Source: VRUE01 sp963702955
Lineage (GTDB): Bacteria; Actinomycetota; Thermoleophilia; Solirubrobacterales; 70-9
Direction of reading: 5' to 3'
DNA length: 64,000 nucleotides
Assembly (NCBI GenBank): GCA_963702955.1
Contig: OY969774.1
Span: forward strand, 1 to 64,000
Shown here: positions 16,797 to 24,945 of the stretch, piece after piece
Numbering within the stretch: position 1 is the first letter of the stretch
Layout of the letters: each line of letters begins with the position of its first letter
Program-made: the position numbers and the translations under genes
The notes under the pieces: model-generated
What the model saw: the letters and a program-made list of their open reading frames with translations, nothing else
What the model was told of the DNA's origin: nothing
Database searches by the model: none

Positions 16797-19537
16797 AGCG
16801 CCGCCTCCTCCTCGCCCTGGCCGCGGCCGCCCTCGCGGCAGCCGCCCCGCCCCCCTCGGCCCAGGCCGCCTTCGGGCTGAACGGCTTCGAAGTCGGCTTC
16901 GAAGAAGAAGGCGGCGGCGCCGCCACCCAGGCCGGCTCTCACCCCTACTCCTACACCACGGCCTTCGGCCTCAACTACAGCGGCGAAGGCGAAGCGGCCC
17001 TGCCCGAGGGCGAAGTCAAGGACCTGCGGATCGCCCAGCCGCCGGGCTTCCTCGGCGACCCGACCGCGACCCCGCGCTGTGCCACCGCGGACTTCCTCAG
17101 CCTCAAGGTGGGGGTCGGCTGCCCGCCCGACACCCAGGTCGGCACCACCAGCCTGGAAGTCAACACGCCCGGCAACGTCATCCACGCCCCCGTCTACAAC
17201 CTCGTCCCGCCCCCCGGGGTGCCGCTGCGCCTGGGCTTCAAGCCGGTCGGCGTGGTGCCGGTCGTGGTCGACGGCGGCCTCGAGCCCGAATCCCCCTACG
17301 ACATCGTCGCGACGCTTCGAAACGTGCGCCAGGTGCTGAAGTTCTTCGGCGGCTCGCTGACCCTCTGGGGCACCCCCGCCGAACACGGCACCGGCGCGGC
17401 GCCGAAGCCCTTCCTCACCCTGCCCGCCAGCTGCGGGGGCCCGCTTCGGGCCTCCTATGAAGCGAGCTCCTGGCAGGGGGGCTTCGACAGCGGCTTCGCC
17501 CTGGCCCCGGGCCTCGTCGGCTGCGGGCGCCTCGGCTTCTCCCCCCAGGTCTCCTCCAAGGCGAGCACCGACGCCGCCTCCAGCGCCAGCGGCCTGGACT
17601 TCTCGATCGACTTCGCCGACGAAGGGCTGAAGAGCCCGACCGGCCTCGCCCAGTCGACGCTCAGAGAAGCCGTCGTCGCCCTGCCTCCCGGGATGAGCGC
17701 CGACCCCTCCCTGGCCGAAGGCCTGGGGACCTGCTCGATGGCCCAGGTCGGGATCGACGCCGGGGGAGCGGCAAACGCAGCTCCGCCGCACTGCCCCGAA
17801 TCCTCCAAGGTCGGCACGGTCGAAGTGCAGACCCCGCTGCTGGAAGAAGCGGTCCAGGGCCAGGTCTACTGGGCGACCCCCGACGACCCCTCCACCGCGG
17901 CGCCCGAGAACCCCTTCAACAGCCTCCTGGCCTTCTACATCGTCTTGCAGAACCAAAACCAGGGGATCCTGATCAAGCTCCCGGCCAAGGTCGCCCCCGA
18001 CCCCAAGAGCGGGCAGCTGATCACCACCGTGCGGGAAATCCCCCAGCTGCCCTTCTCCCACTTCGTCTTCCACTTCCGCGAAGGCCAGCGGGCGCCGTTG
18101 ATCACCCCGCCGGCCTGCGGCACCTACGCCACCACCGCCAGGCTCACCCCCTCCGCGCACCCCGCCGAACCGCTCACCGTCACCGCCGGCTTCCAGATAA
18201 CCCACGGGCCGGGCGGCGGCCCCTGCCCGCCGGGCGGCACCCCGCCCTTCCACCCGGGCTTTCAGGCCGGCTCGCTGAACAACAACGCCGGCTCCTACAG
18301 CCCCTTCACGATGCGCCTGACCCGCCAAGACGGCGAACAGGACATGACCCGCTTCGCCGCCACCCTGCCGCCCGGGGTGACCGGCAAGCTGGCCGGGGTA
18401 GACCGCTGCCCCGAGGCCCAGATCGCCCTCGCCAAGGCAAAGAGCGCCCGGGCGGAGCTCGCCAGCCCCTCCTGCCCGGCCAACTCGAAGATCGGCTCCA
18501 CCCTGGCCGCCGCGGGGGTCGGGGCGGAGCTCACCTACGTCCCCGGCTCGCTTTACCTGGCCGGCCCCTTCCACGGCGATCCGCTCTCGGTGGTCGCGAT
18601 CACCCCGGCCCTCGCCGGCCCCTTCGACGTCGGCACCGTCGTTGTCCGCGAGGCGCTGGCGGTGAACCCCCGCACCGCGCAGGTCTCCGTCGACCCCGCC
18701 GCCTCCGAGCCGATCCCCCACATCCTCGCCGGCGTCCCGCTGAACCTGCGCGAACTGCGGGTCTTCGCCGACCGCCCCGAGTTCACCCTCAACCCGACCT
18801 CCTGCGACCCCGCCGCCGCCCAGGCGACCCTCTGGGGCTCCTACCTGAACCTCTTCGACCCGGCCGCCTCCACCCCGGAGGCCCCGGTCGGCCTCGCCAC
18901 CCGCTACCAGGCGGCCGGCTGCGCGGGGCTGGGCTTCAAGCCCGCCTTCGCCCTGCGGTTGAAGGGCGGCACCGCGCGAGGGCGCTTCCCCAAGCTCACC
19001 ACCACCTACACCCCCCGCCCCGGCGACGCCAACCTGCGCCGCCTGGTCTTGCGCCTGCCGCGCTCGGAGTTCGTCGAACAGGCCCACTTCCGCACGATCT
19101 GCACCCGCGTTCAGTACGCGGCCGGCGTCTGCCCCGCGGCCTCGGTCTACGGCCACGCGAAGGTCTTCACCCCGCTGCTCTCCCAACCGCTCGAAGGCCC
19201 GGTCTATGAGCGCTCCTCCAGCCACAACCTGCCCGACCTGGTCCTCTCCCTGCACGGCCTGATCGACGTCGAAGTGCCGATCCGCATCGACTCGGTCAAC
19301 GGCGCCCTGCGGGCGACGGTCGAAGAAGCCCCCGACGCCCCGGTCTCCAAGGCGATCCTGAACATGCAGGGCGGCAAGAAGGGCCTGATCGTCAACTCGA
19401 CGAACATCTGCGGGGGAGCCCACAAGGCCAAGGCGAACCTGACGGGACAGAACGGTCACCTCGAGGCCTCCCAGCCCCCGGTGCGGGCGCAGGGCTGCGG
19501 CAAGGCCCCGCGCAAGCACCACCACCGCTCTTCCTGA
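16793..19537 (+). CDS. Secreted Cys-motif repeat protein, copy B (914 aa)
   Basis: Paralogue of the 5864-8605 product. The ATG at 16793 overlaps the NHL stop by 4 bp. Signal peptide residues 1-30 end at AQAAFG. It contains the same CP-x2-S/T-x2-G repeat units (CPPDTQVGTT, CPESSKVGTVEVQTPL, CPANSKIGST, CPAASVYGHA) and a basic His/Arg-rich end. No enzyme motif is seen. The pairing with an NHL gene in both copies supports a functional two-protein surface system. Confidence 0.85.
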   Translation: MKRRLLLALAAAALAAAAPPPSAQAAFGLNGFEVGFEEEGGGAATQAGSHPYSYTTAFGLNYSGEGEAALPEGEVKDLRIAQPPGFLGDPTATPRCATADFLSLKVGVGCPPDTQVGTTSLEVNTPGNVIHAPVYNLVPPPGVPLRLGFKPVGVVPVVVDGGLEPESPYDIVATLRNVRQVLKFFGGSLTLWGTPAEHGTGAAPKPFLTLPASCGGPLRASYEASSWQGGFDSGFALAPGLVGCGRLGFSPQVSSKASTDAASSASGLDFSIDFADEGLKSPTGLAQSTLREAVVALPPGMSADPSLAEGLGTCSMAQVGIDAGGAANAAPPHCPESSKVGTVEVQTPLLEEAVQGQVYWATPDDPSTAAPENPFNSLLAFYIVLQNQNQGILIKLPAKVAPDPKSGQLITTVREIPQLPFSHFVFHFREGQRAPLITPPACGTYATTARLTPSAHPAEPLTVTAGFQITHGPGGGPCPPGGTPPFHPGFQAGSLNNNAGSYSPFTMRLTRQDGEQDMTRFAATLPPGVTGKLAGVDRCPEAQIALAKAKSARAELASPSCPANSKIGSTLAAAGVGAELTYVPGSLYLAGPFHGDPLSVVAITPALAGPFDVGTVVVREALAVNPRTAQVSVDPAASEPIPHILAGVPLNLRELRVFADRPEFTLNPTSCDPAAAQATLWGSYLNLFDPAASTPEAPVGLATRYQAAGCAGLGFKPAFALRLKGGTARGRFPKLTTTYTPRPGDANLRRLVLRLPRSEFVEQAHFRTICTRVQYAAGVCPAASVYGHAKVFTPLLSQPLEGPVYERSSSHNLPDLVLSLHGLIDVEVPIRIDSVNGALRATVEEAPDAPVSKAILNMQGGKKGLIVNSTNICGGAHKAKANLTGQNGHLEASQPPVRAQGCGKAPRKHHHRSS

Positions 19538-19553
19538 TTGGGAGGCCCAGTCG

Positions 19554-19587
19554 CCCGCCGCCGGGGCCCCAGTCCCCCGGCGGCGGG
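19554..19587 (+). terminator. Hairpin terminator of module B
   Basis: A perfect 13-bp GC stem (CCCGCCGCCGGGG with its complement) and an 8-nt loop lie 16 bases after the stop. Module A has no equivalent hairpin because the SIR2-family gene follows directly. Confidence 0.65.
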
Positions 19588-19638
19588 AAGCCGCCATGTT
19601 GACTTCGGGTTAAGCGCAAGCTAAACGCTCAGAACTTC

Positions 19639-19667
19639 TTGACTTTCCACGCTTCCGTGGCTACGCA
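19639..19667 (+). promoter_or_regulatory. Promoter of small secreted gene C
   Basis: TTGACT-N17-TACGCA, spaced exactly as in copies A and B. The upstream palindrome of those copies is missing, so a regulatory input may differ. Confidence 0.7.
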
Positions 19668-19674
19668 TCTCTAT

Positions 19675-19693
19675 GCGTTCCCAGAAAGAACGC
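19675..19693 (+). other. 5'-terminal mRNA hairpin, copy C
   Basis: GCGTTC, loop CCAGAAA, GAACGC: a 6-bp stem starting 8 nt after the -10 box. The paired positions differ from copies A and B but remain complementary, which supports a conserved structure. Confidence 0.55.
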
Positions 19694-19743
19694 GCGCTGC
19701 ACCGTCTCGGCGCGGCGCAATGCGAGCGAAAGGAAGCGAGAAG

Positions 19744-20490
19744 ATGATTCGCAATCCGAAGATCCTGGGGCCGGCCCTGGTCGCGGTCTGCGCGCTGGCG
19801 GCGATGACGGCGTCCGTGGCGCAGGCGGCCGGGAGCCCAGATTTCTCCATGACGCCGATCAGGTACATCAAGGCGTCGAAAGACGAAGGCAAACAGATAT
19901 TCACCTCGCAGGGCGGGGTTAAAGTTCGATGCGAAGAAGTTGGAGGCGAAGGTGCGCTAAGCGAAGAAAACGAACGCAGCAACGAACTGACATTCGACAG
20001 TTTCGAATACAGCGGCAACTGTTTGGCAAGCGGGGTCTTCCCGGCCACAGTTGACACGAGCGGCTGTCACCTCACCTTCACGGTCGAAGAAACAGTGACG
20101 GCCACCGAATCGAAGGGCAGCGTGAAACTGCAGTGTACAGGGGAACCGCATAGCGTCACAATCACAATTTACAAAGCCGGCGCGGAAACAGTGGAAGGAA
20201 AACACCTGGACGCAGACCGGCGCTGCATCATCCACATCCCCGACGAACAGACGTTCAGCGGGGTCACTTACAAAAACATCGAAACAGAAGATGGCCAGAT
20301 GCACGTGACATTCAACACCAACGTGCAGAAACAGATCCACTCCACCGACACATCTGTGAGCGGTGGTATCCCGGGCTGCGAAAAATCAGAACAGCCCACA
20401 ACGGAAGACAGCTTCGAAGGCAAGTTCATCGCCTCGGCTGAAGATGGAAGCGGCCAGGCGACAAACCTCACAATCGAAGACACACCCTGA
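19744..20490 (+). CDS. Small secreted protein, copy C (248 aa)
   Basis: Third complete member of the family. The ATG at 19744 follows GAAAGGAAGCGAGAAG. Signal peptide MIRNPKILGPALVAVCALAA ends near AQAAG. The cysteine-containing segments (VRCEEVG, GNCLAS, SGCHLTF, QCTGEP, RRCIIHIP, PGCEK) and the terminal LTIEDTP are conserved. It is closer to copy A than to copy B in the C-terminal third. Unlike A and B it is not followed by an NHL gene but by a lipoprotein gene, so the tandem array ends here. Confidence 0.85.
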   Translation: MIRNPKILGPALVAVCALAAMTASVAQAAGSPDFSMTPIRYIKASKDEGKQIFTSQGGVKVRCEEVGGEGALSEENERSNELTFDSFEYSGNCLASGVFPATVDTSGCHLTFTVEETVTATESKGSVKLQCTGEPHSVTITIYKAGAETVEGKHLDADRRCIIHIPDEQTFSGVTYKNIETEDGQMHVTFNTNVQKQIHSTDTSVSGGIPGCEKSEQPTTEDSFEGKFIASAEDGSGQATNLTIEDTP

Positions 20491-20506
20491 GGGGTAGCCA
20501 CTCGAG

Positions 20507-20539
20507 TCCGATGCCGGGGGCGCGCGTCCCGGCATCGGA
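20507..20539 (+). terminator. Hairpin terminator after small gene C
   Basis: A perfect 12-bp stem (TCCGATGCCGGG with its complement) with a 9-nt loop, 16 bases after the stop. Confidence 0.65.
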
Positions 20540-20586
20540 TCGGGAGGCGTGGCGATTAGACGGAAAATATTGTAAGATCACGACTT

Positions 20587-21237
20587 ATGTTTTCAAGACT
20601 CATCTTCGCCAGACGCGCCTCCGTGCGGGCGGTTGTGGCTCTCACGGCCCTGGTCGCGGTTGCCGCGCTCGGTGGCTGCGGCGGCGGCACGGGCGGGTCT
20701 AGCGGTGGCGCCAAAACGGCGGCAAACGGGTCGAGCTCGGAACCGGCGGAAGCCAAGGCGAACGAAGGGGGAGCCAAGACGGCGGAAGGGACCGGGGCGG
20801 GGGGAGAAGAAGGCGAAGGCGGTGGCTCGTCGGAAGCCGGCAACGGCGCTGTCGAAGGCACCGAACCGGCGCCACGGAGCGGGGCTGAGGCGAAGTTCAT
20901 CAAGGAAGCCGACGCGATCTGCGCGAAGGCGGACGCCGACATCAGACCGCCGATAGACCGCTATGCGCGAAAGTCGCTGACGCTGCTGGGCAAGCATGCA
21001 GGGGAAATCGTCAGCGAAGTGCTGGCGCCGCGCCTGGAACAGGAGATTCGCGAAGTGCGGGCGCTGGAAGTGCCGGCGGGGGCGGAAGCAGACCTCGAAG
21101 CCGTTCTGGAATCGACTCAGCACATGATCGACGAAGCGCGCGCGAATCCGTCCAAGGTGGTGGTGGAACCACACGTGCTGGCCGGTTCCGAACGGATCGC
21201 CAAGCTGCATGGCTTCTCAAAGTGCGGCGGGTACTGA
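20587..21237 (+). CDS. Lipoprotein with Gly/Glu/Ser-rich linker (216 aa)
   Basis: N-terminal lipoprotein signal: basic residues, a hydrophobic stretch and the lipobox ALGGC, so it is anchored in the membrane through cysteine 34. A ~60-residue low-complexity Gly/Ser/Glu/Ala linker follows, then a helical C-terminal domain beginning near FIKEADAICAKADADI, with a second cysteine in FSKCGGY. Unknown function; proteins of this type bearing an ADAIC motif are common surface lipoproteins in this group of actinobacteria. TAAGAT lies 8 bp before the ATG and no ribosome site is visible, so the mRNA may be leaderless. Confidence 0.75.
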   Translation: MFSRLIFARRASVRAVVALTALVAVAALGGCGGGTGGSSGGAKTAANGSSSEPAEAKANEGGAKTAEGTGAGGEEGEGGGSSEAGNGAVEGTEPAPRSGAEAKFIKEADAICAKADADIRPPIDRYARKSLTLLGKHAGEIVSEVLAPRLEQEIREVRALEVPAGAEADLEAVLESTQHMIDEARANPSKVVVEPHVLAGSERIAKLHGFSKCGGY

Positions 21238-21280
21238 CCGAACCGTGGAAGACTGAACTGGGGGAATTTCGGGTGCGCTT

Positions 21281-22489
21281 CTATTGCGTTACCGAGGCGA
21301 TGCCGGGCATATTCATATCCGAGCCGAGGACCCGAATAGCCGGGCAGATCATCATCACCGCCGCCACTGCGTGCCCGTTCGGGTAGACGACTCCCCAGGC
21401 GACGATGATGGCCGTGACGATCACGCGATCGCCGCGCCGCAACGGGTGCGTCGCTCTGACGGTCGTGGTGCACCAGGCAACGCGGTGTCCGTCCCCTCCG
21501 AGGGGGATGCGCTCGCGCACGACCAGTTCATGTGCGCCGGGGGCAAGATGACCGCGCCCCCGCAGCGGCGGTCCTCGGATCGTCGCTCGCACGACGACGA
21601 TCCGGGCGGCGAGACCTTCGTCGTCGAACAGCTGCCCGAAGCGGGTGTGCAGCGCTTCCCGGAAAGCGTCGATCCGATGAAGCCCGTAAGGGGTGAGGCG
21701 ATGCCATCGCGGCGAGATGAATTCCCTGGCCCCCGCTGCCTTGACCGTTTCCCGCCAGTGCAGCCGCCCATCGACTTCGTGGCGGTAGAAGGCCTGGAAG
21801 GCTCTCTGGCCCATCGACGGCCGCGGATAGACGACTGCTCGCCGGGCGGTCTCTTCGGCCTCTTCGGAGATCGCGGTGGCAACGGCGATCTGCCCGGCTT
21901 GCCCCAGCCCCGGGCGAAGCTCGCCCTTGACGCTCGCTTTCAGCACCTGTCCCCCGTCGAGGGAGGCGTCTTCGGCGTGCACTGACCGGTCGGCGATCCT
22001 GCATGGAACCTGCCTGCCCGCATCGTCTTCGGCGACGCAGCTTCCGGGCAGCAACAGAACTCCCTCCGGCGCGCTGAGCGTGAGCGTAACCTCGTGCATC
22101 GTCTCGTTGCCCAGGTTGCGGGCGCGCAGGCGGTATTCGATCGGCCCGCCCGTCGGGATGCCGGCCGAGACAGCCGGCTCGGCGTCGGAGTCGACCTGGC
22201 GGACCTTGGCGACCAGACCGAGCGCCGGGGGCTCGTTCACGCTTTCCGTGGCGGACTGCCAGACCATGAAGCCGAGGGTCAGGAGCGCCACCGCGACCCC
22301 GGCCGCCATCAGGCTGCGCTCGGGCCGCACGACCAGGGAGCTGTCCCGCAGCCGGTCCCGCAGGCCGTGTCTCCTCCGGTTGCACCGCAGGCGCCGCCGG
22401 GCGCGCGCGCAAGCACGGCTCAGCCGGTATGAGTCCCAGAGTCGGGACGCAAATTTCTTCCCTGATCTGCCCGTCCCCGTAGTGCCCAC
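21281..22489 (-). CDS. Membrane-anchored beta-sandwich protein (402 aa)
   Basis: Arg-rich cytosolic N-terminus (1-58), one transmembrane segment (about 60-78, AAGVAVALLTLGFMVW), then an extracytoplasmic DUF11/CARDB-like domain (about 105-190: PIEYRLRARNLGNETMHEVT). The C-terminal region (about 200-400) contains amphipathic and hydrophobic stretches but no family I recognise. The gene converges with the lipoprotein gene, 43 bp apart, with no hairpin between. The GTG start at 22489 is tentative; Met61 would remove the basic tail. Confidence 0.6.
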   Translation of the reverse strand: MGTTGTGRSGKKFASRLWDSYRLSRACARARRRLRCNRRRHGLRDRLRDSSLVVRPERSLMAAGVAVALLTLGFMVWQSATESVNEPPALGLVAKVRQVDSDAEPAVSAGIPTGGPIEYRLRARNLGNETMHEVTLTLSAPEGVLLLPGSCVAEDDAGRQVPCRIADRSVHAEDASLDGGQVLKASVKGELRPGLGQAGQIAVATAISEEAEETARRAVVYPRPSMGQRAFQAFYRHEVDGRLHWRETVKAAGAREFISPRWHRLTPYGLHRIDAFREALHTRFGQLFDDEGLAARIVVVRATIRGPPLRGRGHLAPGAHELVVRERIPLGGDGHRVAWCTTTVRATHPLRRGDRVIVTAIIVAWGVVYPNGHAVAAVMMICPAIRVLGSDMNMPGIASVTQ

Positions 22490-22703
22490 TGTCCGTAAAA
22501 AACTAGCCGAGGGGTTGCCGCGCCACGGCTTCTTTCCGGCACGGAGCAGCAGGCACTTTCACCGGCCCCTTTGCTAGTATCGCTCCGAAGTTTGATACCA
22601 AAAGGAGTTCTTTAGTCCTTCCGCCTGCGGCACCCGCTCCTCGGTCGCCGAACGTCCCCAGCCAGTCACCTCTCATTTGATCGACGACCCTCAGGGCCAA
22701 GCG

Positions 22704-23849
22704 GTGACGCTCTGCGCTCCCGCCATCAGCCTGGAAGACCGCCGGCGGGTTTTCGAGACGCTCGCAGATCCACGTATTTCCAACGGGCCGGCCGTCGCCG
22801 AGTTCGAGCGGAAGCTCGCCTCCACACTGGGCTTGCGGGAGGGAGTGGCGACCAGCAGCGGTACCGCGGCCCTGCACCTGGCGCTTCTCGCGGTCGGCGT
22901 GCGGCCCGGCGACCTGGTCCTGGTGCCGAGCCTCACCTTCATCGCTCCGGCCAATGCCGCGCGTTACGTGGAAGCGGAGCCACTGCTGTTCGACTCGGAG
23001 CCGAGCTATCGCCAGCTCGACGTCGAGCGCCTCGGCGCCTGGTTGGACGAGGAGTGCGCGGAGAGCGGAGACGGCACGATCCACTCCGCCACCGGCAGGC
23101 GGATCGGGGCCGTCGTGCCGGTCGACCTGCTCGGCCATCCCTGCGATATCGCCCGCCTCGCCGAGCTGACCGTGCCGCTCGGCATCCCGATCGTCGAGGA
23201 CGGCGCTCAGGGGCTGGGCGCGACGCACCGTGGCCGGCCCGTCGGCGCCAAGGCCGACATCCTCTGCCTCAGCTTCAACGCGAACAAGATCATCACCACC
23301 GGCGGCGGTGGCATGCTGCTGTCGAACGATTCGGAGCTGGTGAAGACAGCAAGGCTGCTCGCCAACCAGGCCAAGGTCGACGGCGACGAGTACATCCACA
23401 AAAGGGTCGGCTTCAACTACCGGCTGCCGAGCGCCCAGGCTGCGCTCGGGCTGAGCCAGCTATCCCGCCTCAGCGAGTTCGTCGAGAGGAAGCGTCGCGT
23501 CGCCAGGATCTACGAAGACGCCCTGGCGGCGGCACCGGGCCTGACCATGCCGCTCGTCGCCCCCGAGGCTACCTCGACGAACTGGCTGTTCACGGTCCAC
23601 GTCGAGCCGCGGGAGTTCGGCCTCTCCGCGAGGGAGTTGATGGGGCGCTTGCGCGACCGAGAGCGCATCGAGACCCGGCCGATGTTCTCGCCGCTTCACG
23701 TCTGCGGGGTGCATGCCGGACTGAACGCGCACGACTGCGATGTGGCCGAGCGCCTCGGCGCCACCGGCCTGATGCTTCCCTCTTCCGTCGCCCTCGAGGA
23801 GGGCGAGATAGAACGAGTCTGCGAGGTTGTCCTGAGCCTGCGGCCCTGA
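22704..23849 (+). CDS. DegT/DnrJ/EryC1-family sugar aminotransferase (381 aa)
   Basis: PLP-dependent aminotransferase acting on nucleotide keto-sugars. Recognised by TSSGTAALHLAL (phosphate-binding loop), PVDLLGHPCD, IVEDGAQGLGA and the PLP-lysine region SFNANKIITTGGGG, with the lysine at residue 195. I chose GTG 22704 because family members start about ten residues before the SxExDRRRV helix; TTG 22677 adds nine residues. It is the first gene of an apparent operon with the genes at 23931 and 24946. A CapD-like partner fits the dehydratase-aminotransferase pairs that make amino-sugars such as bacillosamine or legionaminic-type residues. Confidence 0.85.
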   Translation: MTLCAPAISLEDRRRVFETLADPRISNGPAVAEFERKLASTLGLREGVATSSGTAALHLALLAVGVRPGDLVLVPSLTFIAPANAARYVEAEPLLFDSEPSYRQLDVERLGAWLDEECAESGDGTIHSATGRRIGAVVPVDLLGHPCDIARLAELTVPLGIPIVEDGAQGLGATHRGRPVGAKADILCLSFNANKIITTGGGGMLLSNDSELVKTARLLANQAKVDGDEYIHKRVGFNYRLPSAQAALGLSQLSRLSEFVERKRRVARIYEDALAAAPGLTMPLVAPEATSTNWLFTVHVEPREFGLSARELMGRLRDRERIETRPMFSPLHVCGVHAGLNAHDCDVAERLGATGLMLPSSVALEEGEIERVCEVVLSLRP

Positions 23850-23930
23850 GGCGGAAGTGGGCCGCGGAAAAAACACCGGTGCCAAGGCGCGGTGATGTTG
23901 ACTGTGGTCGATGACTGCTTGGAGGAGCAG

Positions 23931-24914
23931 ATGAAGGCGCCGATCTCAGACGAAGAGTGCGAGAAATTCGCGAAGGGCTACGTCGAGACGGGGACCCGGG
24001 ATGGGGGTTTGTTCCGCGTCACCGACATCCCGCCGCCGGACGGGCTCGGCGCGAAGTGGCCGTTCCGGATGTTGGAGGAGCGCGACGCCTCCCACCTTCA
24101 GGGCCTGGCCGTGGCCTCGATCGAATCGCTGGTCGGGACTGTCGTCGACCGCAGCTACCGCCCGCTGGGCAACAGGAACGAACAGACCGCGCACTTTCAT
24201 ATCGTCACGGTGTTCGCCAGCAGCGGCGTTCACCACAGGCTGATAGCCGTCAAACGCCGGGACGAACGAGGCAGCGGCGAGACGGAGAGCCTCGCCGGCG
24301 AGGCGTTCGACGAGTACCTCGCCGCGATGGAGAGCGATGGCGTCGACGTCGTGGGGACGCCGCTCATATGCCTGGATCCGGAACTCTCCGACCCGGCTGA
24401 TCGTCGCCGGCTGATCGCCAAGGACATCTCCTATGTCATCCAAATCGAGGCAGGCCAGAACCTCAGTCACGTCGCCTGGCGGCCGGAGCACGATGTCGAT
24501 GTCCTCGAACCACTCACCGCCGCCGATATCGCCGACGTCTTTCGGCGCAACGATGACCGCGACCGTGGCGGAGACGGAGAAAAACCCGTCATCGCTCGCA
24601 TCATGGACCTTCGCGACAACCGGACCGGTGCGACCGGCGGGTTCGAGGAGTACATGTTCCAGGTGCCGGTCGAGAATGACGTTAGCCTCCACTTCCTCTC
24701 GCGGGCCGCGCTCTCGCCTTCGGCAGAGCCCGGCGAGCGCGTCAGGGCGGCAACCGCTCTTGTGCATGGGGCGTTGGAGGTGGTGCGGGAGTCGCCCGCA
24801 CGCGCCCTGCGGGCGCACGAGTTCCACCACCCCGATGACGGGCGCTACTACAACGCCCTCAGAATCGTCGATCACGCGAGCACTTTCGACACCGGTACGG
24901 AAAAGACCGGGTAA
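23931..24914 (+). CDS. Conserved protein of unknown function (327 aa)
   Basis: I do not recognise the family. The ATG at 23931 has an excellent ribosome site (GGAGGAG, 6 bp upstream), preferred over an ATG 39 bp earlier. The protein is acidic, has no signal peptide or membrane span, and mixes alpha and beta segments (FHIVTVFASSG, LHFLSRAAL). It lies between the aminotransferase (81-bp gap) and the CapD-like gene (31-bp gap), so it is probably cytosolic and part of the same glycan-modification pathway, but no catalytic motif shows the step. Confidence 0.7.
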   Translation: MKAPISDEECEKFAKGYVETGTRDGGLFRVTDIPPPDGLGAKWPFRMLEERDASHLQGLAVASIESLVGTVVDRSYRPLGNRNEQTAHFHIVTVFASSGVHHRLIAVKRRDERGSGETESLAGEAFDEYLAAMESDGVDVVGTPLICLDPELSDPADRRRLIAKDISYVIQIEAGQNLSHVAWRPEHDVDVLEPLTAADIADVFRRNDDRDRGGDGEKPVIARIMDLRDNRTGATGGFEEYMFQVPVENDVSLHFLSRAALSPSAEPGERVRAATALVHGALEVVRESPARALRAHEFHHPDDGRYYNALRIVDHASTFDTGTEKTG

Positions 24915-24945
24915 TCGCCTTGGCGGGTGCTTGACTTTGAACACG

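Noticed and set aside
22503..23399. Minus-strand open frame opposite the aminotransferase gene
   Set aside because: The plus strand carries complete DegT-family motifs including the PLP lysine; the antisense product has none.
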